From Methanolinea mesophila (lineage in GTDB: Archaea; Halobacteriota; Methanomicrobia; Methanomicrobiales; Methanospirillaceae): DNA of 64,000 nucleotides. A program made the translations under genes and the position numbers. The notes beneath the pieces were generated by a model. That model worked only from the letters and a program-made list of their open reading frames with translations, was not told the DNA's origin and searched no databases. Shown one piece after another: positions 9,321 to 17,554 of this stretch. The DNA lies in NCBI RefSeq assembly GCF_017873855.1, contig NZ_JAGGKR010000001.1, forward strand, positions 1,865,529 to 1,929,528, written 5' to 3'. The first letter of the stretch is position 1. Every line of letters starts with the position of its first letter.

Positions 9321-10238
9321 CTAATCCTTCAGCGCTCTTCCCGTGAGCGAGAGAAATACGTCCTCGAGGGTCGCCCGCCGGGCAAATACCCTGCCCGGGT
9401 TACAGTTATCGAAGAGATTCTTTGCCACTTCCCTCGGCCGGTCGGTAAACACCTGGACCATGTCGCCGAACACCTCGTACCGGGCGCCCATATGTTCCAG
9501 GCAGTCCACCACCTCGGGGGAGTTGTCCGCCTCCACGATGTCGCTCCCCACGAAATTCTTCACCAGATCCTCCGGGACACCCTCCACGAGGATCCTGCCG
9601 AGGTCCATGATGACCAGCCGGTTACACAGGCGCTCCGCCTCGTCAAGGTAGTGGGTGGTGAGCACGATGGTACTGCCTTCGTTCTGTACCGCCTTCAGTT
9701 TCTCCCAGATCAGGTGCCGGGCCTGGGGATCGAGCCCGATGGTCGGCTCGTCCATGATCAGCAGCTTCGGCTGGTTCACGAGCGACCGGGCGAGCAGGAG
9801 CCTTCTTTTCATCCCTCCCGAGAGCTTATCAATAAGCACGTCGCGTTTTTCCAGGAGTTGCATGAACTCAAGCAGGGTTTCGATCCTTTCCTGCGCCTCT
9901 TTCCGCGGGATATCGAAGTACCGGGAAAAGACCATGAGGTTCTCGAATACCGTGAACTCGGGATCGAGGTTCGTCTCCTGTGGCACCACCCCGAGCTGCC
10001 GCTTGATCTCCCGGGGGAAACGTTCCACGTCCATCCCGAAGACCTCGAGGTGACCTCCCGTGAGGGGGGAGATGCACTGGATCATCTTCATGGTCGAGGT
10101 TTTTCCCGCCCCGTTCGGCCCCAGGAACCCGAAAACTTCGCCCGTATGGACCGAGAAGTTGATCTTGTCAACTGCCCGCAGGCTCCCGAAATGCTTCTCC
10201 AGTTCGCGGGCCAGGATCACCGGGGTGCGCTCAGCCAT
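9321..10238 (-). CDS. ABC transporter ATP-binding protein (NodI/DrrA type)
   Basis: About 305 residues from the ATG at 10238. Walker A 'GFLGPNGAGKTSTMK', signature 'LSGGMKRRLLLARSLV', Walker B 'LLIMDEPTIGLDPQ' and the switch 'LTTHYLDEAERL' are intact. A C-terminal domain of about 80 residues ('VLVEGVPEDLVKNFVG' onward) is typical of DrrA/CcmA-like exporters. The open frame continues far upstream across the promoter of the divergent flippase gene, but that part reads as low-complexity charged sequence and is not coding. It forms an exporter with the permease at 8534-9313. Confidence 0.92.
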   Translation of the reverse strand: MAERTPVILARELEKHFGSLRAVDKINFSVHTGEVFGFLGPNGAGKTSTMKMIQCISPLTGGHLEVFGMDVERFPREIKRQLGVVPQETNLDPEFTVFENLMVFSRYFDIPRKEAQERIETLLEFMQLLEKRDVLIDKLSGGMKRRLLLARSLVNQPKLLIMDEPTIGLDPQARHLIWEKLKAVQNEGSTIVLTTHYLDEAERLCNRLVIMDLGRILVEGVPEDLVKNFVGSDIVEADNSPEVVDCLEHMGARYEVFGDMVQVFTDRPREVAKNLFDNCNPGRVFARRATLEDVFLSLTGRALKD

Positions 10239-10382
10239 GTCAGGAGAGATCGTCTCAACCTCAACAGTGAACACCCTTTCGATCCGGGGGGCCAGGGGCA
10301 GCCCGGGGAGTCGGGGGAAGATTTTAGCCCATACCCCGAATAGTACCGTGTGTTCTCGCCCGCCAGGTTTCTTGACCAGTTG

Positions 10383-11828
10383 ATGAACATCGGCCCGGTC
10401 AAGAGGCAGAGCATCATCGGGCTTGCCGCCAATCTCGGAATCGCAGGGATCGGGTACATCGCCACGGTGTACTTCGCCCACACCCTGGGCCCGGCTCCGC
10501 TGGGGGCGTTCTATCTGTTCCTTGCCTACCTGGGTGTCGTGAACCTCCTGGCCGACGGGGGGATGGGGGGAGCGACAGTCCAGCGGGTCAGCGAGGGAGA
10601 AGATCAGCGGGAATTCTTCTCCGCGGGAGTTGCAGTCCGTCTCGTGCTCATACCCTTCGCCCTGAGCGTCCTCTTCCTGGCGCGAACCCTTCTGATAGAC
10701 TTTTCCTCGACGGGCCTCTTCAACTGGCTGTTCCTTGCCGTCGTGGTCACCACGTCCGGGAGCATCATCGCCGCAGGCAACTATGGAAGGGGGAAAGCAG
10801 GAGTCATCCAGGTCGCGGAGCTCGGCACCACGATCGTCAAGGTCCTTGCGCAGGTCCTCGCGGTATATCTCGGCTACAGTGCGGCAGGGCTCGCCGGCGG
10901 GTTCGTCGCGGGGGCGATCGCCGGGATCGTCATCAACCTCCGCTTTCTCGACATTCGCCCCGGCCGTTTCACCAGGAAACATCTCTCGAGCATGGCTCCC
11001 TACGCGGGGTGGGTATTCCTCTCCGCTGCACTCGCCCTGGTGATCTCCTCCGCCGACACCATACTGGTGGGGTACTTCCTTACCACCGAGGAGGTGGGTT
11101 TTTACCGGACCTCGTTCCAGCTCACTACTCTTGCCCTTTTCATCGTCACCACCCTCACCACCGCACTCTATCCCAGGATCAGCCGGTGGTACAGGGAAGG
11201 CGAGCTTGCTACAATCGGGGAGTCGGTCGGCCGGGCCTATTCCTACTCCCTCCTCCTCGCTATACCTGTCAGTGCGGGCGGGATTATCCTTGCGGACCGT
11301 CTCTTATATTTCCTTTACGGGTCGCCGTTCACCGTCGCCGCCGCGGCGCTCTCTCTCCTTTTCCTGGTTCAGCTTGCGAGCATCTTCCCCCTCATCGATT
11401 CGATGTGCCTCGGGGCGCTCAACCGGCCCCGCACGGCGTTCGTGATCAACGCGATAAACGCGGTATTGGTAGTGATCCTCGAAGTAGCCCTCATTCCCCT
11501 GCTGGGGATCGCCGGAGCGGCTCTCGCAATTCTCGGCGCGATGGTCTTCCGGGCGGTGATTTCCCATCATGTTCTCGGAAAAGAGGTCAGTATCGCGATC
11601 GAAAGGGGAACGGTGGCCAGGATACTGGCGGCATCGACTGTGATGGGGATCGCGGTCGGTACGTTCCGGCTGCTCGTGCCCCTCGACTCGTTCTGGCTGC
11701 TGCTCGCCGATGTCATCCTCGGAGTGATCATCTACGGGGTCCTGATCCTCAGGCTGGACCGGGGGATTCACGACGAGTTGAAGGATCTCTCCAAAGGTAT
11801 CGGCCTTCCCTGGCCGGGATGGCTGTGA
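10383..11828 (+). CDS. Flippase, polysaccharide biosynthesis (Wzx-like, MVF/MATE superfamily)
   Basis: A 481-residue polytopic protein with about 14 membrane segments. It begins 'MNIGPVKRQSIIGLAANLGI' and has 'YFAHTLGPAPLGAFYLFLAY' near the N-terminus, the classic opening of archaeal and bacterial O-antigen/teichoic-acid flippases. It would move a lipid-linked oligosaccharide across the membrane for surface glycan or S-layer glycosylation. A GTG at 10350 could extend it by 11 residues; neither start has a clear ribosome binding site. The gene is divergent from the ABC exporter ATPase, sharing a promoter region of about 110-145 bp. No glycosyltransferases are nearby. Confidence 0.87.
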   Translation: MNIGPVKRQSIIGLAANLGIAGIGYIATVYFAHTLGPAPLGAFYLFLAYLGVVNLLADGGMGGATVQRVSEGEDQREFFSAGVAVRLVLIPFALSVLFLARTLLIDFSSTGLFNWLFLAVVVTTSGSIIAAGNYGRGKAGVIQVAELGTTIVKVLAQVLAVYLGYSAAGLAGGFVAGAIAGIVINLRFLDIRPGRFTRKHLSSMAPYAGWVFLSAALALVISSADTILVGYFLTTEEVGFYRTSFQLTTLALFIVTTLTTALYPRISRWYREGELATIGESVGRAYSYSLLLAIPVSAGGIILADRLLYFLYGSPFTVAAAALSLLFLVQLASIFPLIDSMCLGALNRPRTAFVINAINAVLVVILEVALIPLLGIAGAALAILGAMVFRAVISHHVLGKEVSIAIERGTVARILAASTVMGIAVGTFRLLVPLDSFWLLLADVILGVIIYGVLILRLDRGIHDELKDLSKGIGLPWPGWL

Positions 11829-11936
11829 GCATGACAGGCCTTTCACCGGGCGCAGCCCGCCCGGGGTCGCCGCCGGTTCGGGAATGCCCGCTATCGCAGT
11901 CCTTATGCCGTTTGATGCACTTGTTCCATGTAGGAT

Positions 11937-12698
11937 ATGAAAAGAACGGGATCGGTCCGGCGTGCGTGCGTAATGGTGATGATTGTCATCGGGATACTCG
12001 TAATAGTGCCTGTACTCGCACAGATCCCGGGAGCAACGCCCGAATCGCTGGTCGCAGCGGGTGACGAAGCCTACCGGGAAGGGAACTATACCGGAGCCGC
12101 CTTGGCGTACCGGGAGGCGACGATGCGTAATGCCACCTACGGGCCAGCCTGGCTGGGCCTCGGAAATGCACTCTACATGCAGGAAGACTACCGCCAGGCG
12201 CTGGATGCATACATCCAGGCGACGAACGTGACTCCCGGACTCTCGGACGCATGGCTGGACAAGGGCAACGCGCTACGGCAGCTGGGACGCACCGATGAGG
12301 CGATACAGGCATACGAACAGGCGATCGTGATGAACCCGGCATCCGAGAATGCGTATTACAACCTTGGACTGGCCTGGCAGGAGCTGGGGAACAACCCGGC
12401 GGCGACGGAAGCATTCGATCAGGCGACCCGGCTCTCCCCGCGCGATGCGTACGCCTGGAGAAAACTTGGGGATACGCTCTATGCCCAGCAAAAGTACCAG
12501 GAGGCGATCGACGCCTACGACCGTGCCCTGGCGATCCAACCGGGCATGCCCGAAGCGATAAAAGGAAGGGATGCGGCGCAGAAACGAGCATCGGAGGAGG
12601 GGCCGGTGCTCTCATCGATACCCCTGCCGGGATGGATCCCCCTGATCGCTGCGGGTGCGGCGGCCGCGATTCTGGCGCTCCGGAGAAAGAACGACTGA
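11937..12698 (+). CDS. Membrane-anchored TPR protein
   Basis: A 253-residue exported protein. Residues 1-28 form a signal peptide or anchor. Residues 35-205 carry about five tetratricopeptide repeats with regular 34-residue spacing ('AWLGLGNALYMQEDYRQALD', 'AWLDKGNALRQLGRTDEAIQ', 'AYYNLGLAWQELGNNPAATE', 'AWRKLGDTLYAQQKYQEAID'). The C-terminus is a tripartite tail: 'SSIPLPGWIPLIAAG', a hydrophobic stretch, then RRKND. That tail resembles a C-terminal membrane-anchor or sorting signal. TPR arrays mediate protein-protein contacts, so an extracytoplasmic scaffold is likely. The start ATG follows TAGGAT. Confidence 0.85.
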   Translation: MKRTGSVRRACVMVMIVIGILVIVPVLAQIPGATPESLVAAGDEAYREGNYTGAALAYREATMRNATYGPAWLGLGNALYMQEDYRQALDAYIQATNVTPGLSDAWLDKGNALRQLGRTDEAIQAYEQAIVMNPASENAYYNLGLAWQELGNNPAATEAFDQATRLSPRDAYAWRKLGDTLYAQQKYQEAIDAYDRALAIQPGMPEAIKGRDAAQKRASEEGPVLSSIPLPGWIPLIAAGAAAAILALRRKND

Positions 12699-12759
12699 GT
12701 TACCGGTCCTGTGAACGATCCGGCGAAGCACTTATGTAACCGCCCCTCCATCATCACCT

Positions 12760-14013
12760 ATGCCCATCCGGGAGATCGCGGTATCGAATTTCAAGAGTTT
12801 TCGTGAGATGGAGATCAGCCCCGACCGGTTCAATATCATCATCGGGTCGAACGCGTCAGGGAAGTCGAATTTTATTCAAATCTTCAAGTTTATCCGGGAT
12901 ATAGCGAAGTACGGCCTCCAGAACGCCATATCGCTGCAGGGAGGGGTGGAGTATTTCCGGAATACCCTTATCGGTCCGGTCGAAGATTTTTCCCTCAGGA
13001 TCTCCTACGTCCTGGAGACCCTGCAGGAGGATATCGTCGCGGTGCGGGACGGGCTTCCGGTGTATTTCCGGCCCGTGGAGATTACCTACCAGTTCGGGCT
13101 TAAATTTGCTGATTCCGGAAAATCCTACAGTATCGCACATGAAGACCTGCTGGTGACGGGGAACTACCTGGTATACGATGAGCAGGGAACAAGAGATCGG
13201 GGAGAAGGATCGATCAGCCTGTCAAGGAGGAACCACTCCCTCCACATAGGGGTGCATCCCCCGGATTCCCTCCGGCTGCTTGAGCATGAGATCCTCCCCC
13301 TCCTCAACCAGCTAAAAGATCTCCCGCCGTCATGGCTCATGATAAACATGCCCCCTGCAATTCCCGGGATCCCCCCGCTGGAGTGGATATTCCGGGGGAT
13401 GAAGGTCTTCGACTTCGATCCCAGGCTCCTGAAGAGCGCAGTCCCGATCATGGGAAAAAACGATCTTGAAAAGGACGGGAGAAACCTCGCCATCGTGATC
13501 CGGAATATCCTCGAAGATCCTGAGAAAAAAGCGTCTTTTTCCCGGTTACTCAACGACATGCTCCCGTTTGTGGACGAGGTTGAGGTCGAGAAGTTCATGG
13601 ACATGTCCCTGTTCCTGAAATTCCGGGAGACCTACGGTAAAGAGAGCTATTTCCCGGCATCGATGATCTCGGACGGGACCATCAATCTCTGTGCCCTGAT
13701 CATCGCCCTGTATTTCGAGGAGCGCCCGGTGACGGTAATTGAGGAGCCGGAGAGGAACATCCATCCTTACCTTATCTCCCGGCTTGTGGAGATGCTCCGT
13801 GACGCGTCCCGTACCAAGCAGGTCATCGTGACCACTCATAACCCCGAAATGGTGAGGCACGCACGCATCGAGGATATTCTCCTCATTACCCGCGACAAGG
13901 ACGGATTCTCGAGGCTGGAGCGGCCCGCAAACAAAAAGGAGGTCCGGACATTCCTTGCACATGAGATAGGGATCGAGGACCTGTTCATCCAAAACCTGCT
14001 GGGCATGGAATGA
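12760..14013 (+). CDS. AAA-family ATPase (OLD/AbiL-like, AAA_15/AAA_21)
   Basis: A 417-residue SMC/RecF-related ATPase. 'IAVSNFKSFREMEI' opens the fold; Walker A is 'GSNASGKSN' (residues 29-37), the signature-like 'SDGTIN' is at about 304, Walker B 'VTVIEEPERNIHPYL' at about 323, and the switch 'TTHNPEMVRHAR' at about 357. A long insert between Walker A and the signature replaces the coiled coil of true SMC proteins. The stop overlaps the ATG of the next gene (ATGA), so the two are translationally coupled. Such ATPase plus TOPRIM pairs include anti-phage systems (OLD/Gabija, PARIS and AbiL-like). A TATA-like element about 25 nt upstream suggests a leaderless mRNA. Confidence 0.88.
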   Translation: MPIREIAVSNFKSFREMEISPDRFNIIIGSNASGKSNFIQIFKFIRDIAKYGLQNAISLQGGVEYFRNTLIGPVEDFSLRISYVLETLQEDIVAVRDGLPVYFRPVEITYQFGLKFADSGKSYSIAHEDLLVTGNYLVYDEQGTRDRGEGSISLSRRNHSLHIGVHPPDSLRLLEHEILPLLNQLKDLPPSWLMINMPPAIPGIPPLEWIFRGMKVFDFDPRLLKSAVPIMGKNDLEKDGRNLAIVIRNILEDPEKKASFSRLLNDMLPFVDEVEVEKFMDMSLFLKFRETYGKESYFPASMISDGTINLCALIIALYFEERPVTVIEEPERNIHPYLISRLVEMLRDASRTKQVIVTTHNPEMVRHARIEDILLITRDKDGFSRLERPANKKEVRTFLAHEIGIEDLFIQNLLGME

Positions 14014-14591
14014 CCGATAAAAGGCTGTTTATTTTCGTGGAAGGGAATGATGACCAGAGGTTTTTCGCAAAAGTCATTCGTCCCGCCCTTGCATCCCGCT
14101 ACACCTCGGTCGAGCTGGTGATGTATGCCTGCATGAAGAGGGAAAAAGTGTGCCAGTTCATCAGGAGCGTGATCTCAATGAACCACGATTTCATCATGGT
14201 GGCGGATATTGACCAGGAGCCGGATGTCTGGTCAAAAAAAGAGGTGATCCAACAGCGGTTCTGCACCATCGAGCGGGACCGTATCGCGGTGATCATCATG
14301 GAGATCGAGAGCTGGTACATGGCGGGACTTGAGAACCGGACGGCAAAAGCTATGGGCGTCAGACCGATGCGGCATACCGACCACCTTACCAAGGAGATCT
14401 TCAACCGGAGGATCCCCCGTCGTTACCATTCCCGGATTACGTTCATGCAGGATATCCTGGATAATTTCTCCCCGGAAACCGCCCTGGAAAAAAACCGGTC
14501 GTTCCGGTATTTTGCAAGGAAGTACCATCTGTTCCCGAAAAATTCCGGGACGAAGGACCCCATGGCCCCCGGAACGGGGCCGACGGTCTGA
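14010..14591 (+). CDS. TOPRIM-like protein (DUF4276/RloB-like), partner of the AAA ATPase
   Basis: A 193-residue protein. It begins 'MTDKRLFIFVEGNDDQRFF', whose Glu fits the first TOPRIM acid; 'IMVADIDQEP' (about residues 62-71) supplies the DxD pair; and 'IIMEIESWYMAGL' (about 94-106) matches the E-x-E-x-W motif common in DUF4276-type proteins. This arrangement suggests a metal-dependent nuclease or nucleotidyl-transfer active site. The gene starts inside the ATPase stop codon. Known systems of this shape use the ATPase as sensor and the TOPRIM protein as effector, so this is inferred to be a toxin-like nuclease under ATPase control. No exact family can be assigned from the sequence alone. 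Confidence 0.7.
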   Translation: MTDKRLFIFVEGNDDQRFFAKVIRPALASRYTSVELVMYACMKREKVCQFIRSVISMNHDFIMVADIDQEPDVWSKKEVIQQRFCTIERDRIAVIIMEIESWYMAGLENRTAKAMGVRPMRHTDHLTKEIFNRRIPRRYHSRITFMQDILDNFSPETALEKNRSFRYFARKYHLFPKNSGTKDPMAPGTGPTV

Positions 14592-14845
14592 TAACCTGGT
14601 CTCTGAAGCAATCCGGAGAGCAATCGGGGTGTTCATCGGGGCCCTGAAGAACCCCGGCCCTCTCTGATCCCGCAGTTCTCACCAGGTGCACGGAGGATCC
14701 GATCCGGCGGAATGGTAACCGCCGGGTGATTGGATTTAAAGAGGAGAAAGGATGTGACGGGCTTTCAAATGCCTGCGTGGTATCGATACATTTTACCATA
14801 AGGAAGGCACACGCCCTAATTGGAGCGGTGGGAGTTGGTCCGGCG

Positions 14846-16903
14846 ATGAAACACTGGTATGCACAGATTCCCGCGACCCTGGGCCGGAAAAACGTGTGGA
14901 TCCTCATCCTGGCCCTCACCACGATATTTGCATTTGCATTGAATATTTACGGCCTTACGAAGGGGATCTCAAATCTTACCCCGCACCTTTTTTATCTTCC
15001 CATCGTGATCGCCGCGTACTGGTTTCCGCGGAAGGGCGTCATATTCTCGGTTGCGGTGGGGATGTCCTACCTTGCCCTGGTATACCTCTTTACCTATCCC
15101 GATATCGATTCCATCACCTCGGCGACAGCCCGGTTTTATGTCCTGGTCGCCATCGGAGTCATTGTCGCCTCCCTCTCGAACAACCTGAAAGAACAGGAAG
15201 ACCGGTATCACGGGATATTCGATAATTCGGAGGCAGGGATTTTCCTCCTTCGCCGATATCCCGAGAACGATGTCATCGACGAGGTGAACCAGCGCGGAGC
15301 AGACCTTCTCGGATACAGGATGGGAGGGTTGCTGGGCCGGCCGATACGCGAAATCTGGAATGACGACTCCGAGTACGGGGTATTCCGTGAACGGCTCGCG
15401 GGCAGACCTGTCACCGACTGGGAGACTACGCTCCGAAAGAAGACCGGTGAGAAGATCCGTGCCCTTGTCTCGGCAGGGATGCTCGAGGACGGGATGATAG
15501 TATTCACCGCTGTGGACATCAGCGCGAGGACAGCGGCCGAAGAGGCCTTAAAAGAGAGTAAAGAGCGCTACCAGGGCCTATACAACAACGCCCTCGTGGG
15601 ACTGGTCAGGACGAGGATCAAGGACGGGAAAGTCCTGGAAGCAAACGAACAGATGGCGAGGATGTTTCTCTATCCCGACGTGCAGGCGTTCATCGACGAG
15701 TTCGTGTTCAACGAGAGATACGCGGACCAGGGAACCAGGGACCGTTTGATAGAGGATCTGCTGGTCAGGGGGTCCGTATCGAATTTCGAAGCGCGTTTCA
15801 TCCGGAGGGACGGCTCGTTCATCTGGGCGCGGTACTGGGCCTCCATCTTCCTGGAAAGAGGATATATCGAGGCGGTTTTTACCGATATCACCGAAGAGAA
15901 GCTCTCCCATAAGGCCCTCGGCGAGACCGAGGAGCGGTATCGCAGGCTGATGGATAACCTTCCCGACTATGTCATCGTGCACACGGAAGGGATGATCCTC
16001 TTTGCCAATCCCTCCGCGGCAAAGGTGATGGGAAAGACCCCCGAACAGCTTGTGGGGACTCCCATCGGCGACTACATGCCTGATGCGAGCTATCGGAGGA
16101 TCGAAGAGAATTCCAGGATCCGGTCCTCGGGAGAGGTGGTCGACCCTTACGAGATTGAGCTCAGTGTTCCGGGGGGCGCACCACGGCATGTAATCGTGAA
16201 CGCTACCCCGATACATTACAGGGACCAGTATGCCATGCTCGCCGTACTGACCGACATCACTGAACGACAGCTCGCAGAAGACGAGCTCCAGGCCTCGAGG
16301 GACCAGTACCGGATCACCATCGATGCGATGAGCGACGGGATCTATCTCGTGGATGCAGGGATGAGGATCATCCTGATTAATCCCACCTTCCGGCGATGGA
16401 TGGAGAACCTGGGGCTTGACGAGGACCTGGTGGGAAAGAGGCTGCCCGAGGCGATTCCTTATTTAAAACCGGATATCTGCAGGGAGTTCTCGCAGGTGAT
16501 CTCCGAAGGGAGGATGCTCGAATCGCTCGACGAGTTCGAGCACAGGGGGCGGCATTTCTCATTTGAAACGAGAAAAATACCGGTAATGGAGGACGGAGAG
16601 GTGGTCAGGGTGGTGACCATCATGCGGGATATCACCCGGCAGAGGCACATCGAGACCGAGAAGAGACTTGCCTACGAACAGATCGAGAAAAATATCGAGC
16701 AGTTCGCCATCCTGGGCGACCATATCCGTAACCCCATGCAGGTCATCCTGGGCATCGCCGACCTTGAAGGCGGGGCAATTTTCGACCGGATAATGCAGCA
16801 GACCCAGGAGATCGACAGGACGATCACCCAGCTGGATAAAGGATGGATCGAATCGGAGAAGATCAGGGAGTTCGTCAGGAAATACTACGGGATTGGTAAA
16901 TAG
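14846..16903 (+). CDS. Membrane PAS-domain sensor lacking a kinase ATPase domain
   Basis: 685 residues from the ATG at 14846 (GGAG 11 nt upstream; the open frame extends to 14726). The N-terminus has about four membrane segments ('PHLFYLPIVIAAYWFPRKGV' is typical of Methanomicrobiales sensors). Four PAS domains follow, each ended by a D-I-(S/T) motif ('VDISART', 'TDITEEK', 'TDITERQ', 'RDITRQR'). A short DHp-like helix 'FAILGDHIRNPMQVILG' with an H-box-like His comes last. The HATPase domain of histidine kinases is missing: the chain stops about 60 residues after the DHp helix. It may signal through a partner kinase or by dimerisation. The ligand is unknown. Confidence 0.85.
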   Translation: MKHWYAQIPATLGRKNVWILILALTTIFAFALNIYGLTKGISNLTPHLFYLPIVIAAYWFPRKGVIFSVAVGMSYLALVYLFTYPDIDSITSATARFYVLVAIGVIVASLSNNLKEQEDRYHGIFDNSEAGIFLLRRYPENDVIDEVNQRGADLLGYRMGGLLGRPIREIWNDDSEYGVFRERLAGRPVTDWETTLRKKTGEKIRALVSAGMLEDGMIVFTAVDISARTAAEEALKESKERYQGLYNNALVGLVRTRIKDGKVLEANEQMARMFLYPDVQAFIDEFVFNERYADQGTRDRLIEDLLVRGSVSNFEARFIRRDGSFIWARYWASIFLERGYIEAVFTDITEEKLSHKALGETEERYRRLMDNLPDYVIVHTEGMILFANPSAAKVMGKTPEQLVGTPIGDYMPDASYRRIEENSRIRSSGEVVDPYEIELSVPGGAPRHVIVNATPIHYRDQYAMLAVLTDITERQLAEDELQASRDQYRITIDAMSDGIYLVDAGMRIILINPTFRRWMENLGLDEDLVGKRLPEAIPYLKPDICREFSQVISEGRMLESLDEFEHRGRHFSFETRKIPVMEDGEVVRVVTIMRDITRQRHIETEKRLAYEQIEKNIEQFAILGDHIRNPMQVILGIADLEGGAIFDRIMQQTQEIDRTITQLDKGWIESEKIREFVRKYYGIGK

Positions 16904-17004
16904 CGGGATCAATCCTTAAATAAATCAGGCAACGTGCGTTCAGGGGAATCCCTTGAATAATAAATTTTTTAACCCCTCAACCGCTAATGTGATCCGGGTT
17001 TTAG

Positions 17005-17544
17005 ATGGGTTATTATTCCTCACTCATACAGCGAAAATTCAAGGATCTTGTCGGGACCAGGTACGAGGAGGTACGGCTGGAATACTCGGATTTTCTCGCC
17101 AGTGAGGAAGAGATGAAATTTTCGCCGATCCGGACCGTGCTCGTCCCCGTCGACGTACTCACGACCGACATTCCCGGTGACCTGGCCGAACTCTTCCTCG
17201 CCTATGGGGCCCGGGTGCACCTGGCGTATATCATGGACGCCCAGGTGCTGTCCCTGCTCGATGAGCTTGCCGGGGAAGAAGCGGAGGAGTTCCGGAAGGT
17301 CAAGGAGGCACAGGGACGGGACACGCTGGACAGATTCACCCGTTTCCTCGAAAAAAAAGGGATAGCGGTACAGACGAGCCTGTTCTCGGGATCAAAGACC
17401 GAGGATGTGATCAGGCTCTCGCACTCGCATGATATCGTCGCCTTGTACAGAGGATTCGGGGCAGCTGCCAGCGAGATGGCCCCGCTCTCACCGGTGGTCT
17501 CGCACCTCAACCGCAGGGTGGAGCAATCGGTGATCATATTCTAG
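17005..17544 (+). CDS. Universal-stress-protein-like cytoplasmic protein
   Basis: A 179-residue protein with a 40-residue N-terminal extension, followed by a Usp-like alpha/beta core: 'IRTVLVPVDVLTTDIPGDLAE' (split strand 1), 'ARVHLAYIMD', 'GIAVQTSLFSGSKTEDVIRL', and a closing 'RRVEQSVIIF'. The usual G-x2-G-x9-G nucleotide motif is degenerate, so ATP binding is doubtful. The SLC13-type permease starts a few bases after its stop, so the two form an operon and this protein may regulate that transporter. An AT-rich promoter (ataataaattttttaa, about 16957-16972) lies upstream. Confidence 0.72.
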   Translation: MGYYSSLIQRKFKDLVGTRYEEVRLEYSDFLASEEEMKFSPIRTVLVPVDVLTTDIPGDLAELFLAYGARVHLAYIMDAQVLSLLDELAGEEAEEFRKVKEAQGRDTLDRFTRFLEKKGIAVQTSLFSGSKTEDVIRLSHSHDIVALYRGFGAAASEMAPLSPVVSHLNRRVEQSVIIF

Positions 17545-17554
17545 GGTGACTACG

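Noticed and set aside
10239-10982. Long minus-strand extension of the ABC ATPase frame
   Set aside because: It crosses the divergent promoter and lies antisense to the flippase gene; composition is low-complexity and charged, typical of a shadow frame in GC-rich DNA.
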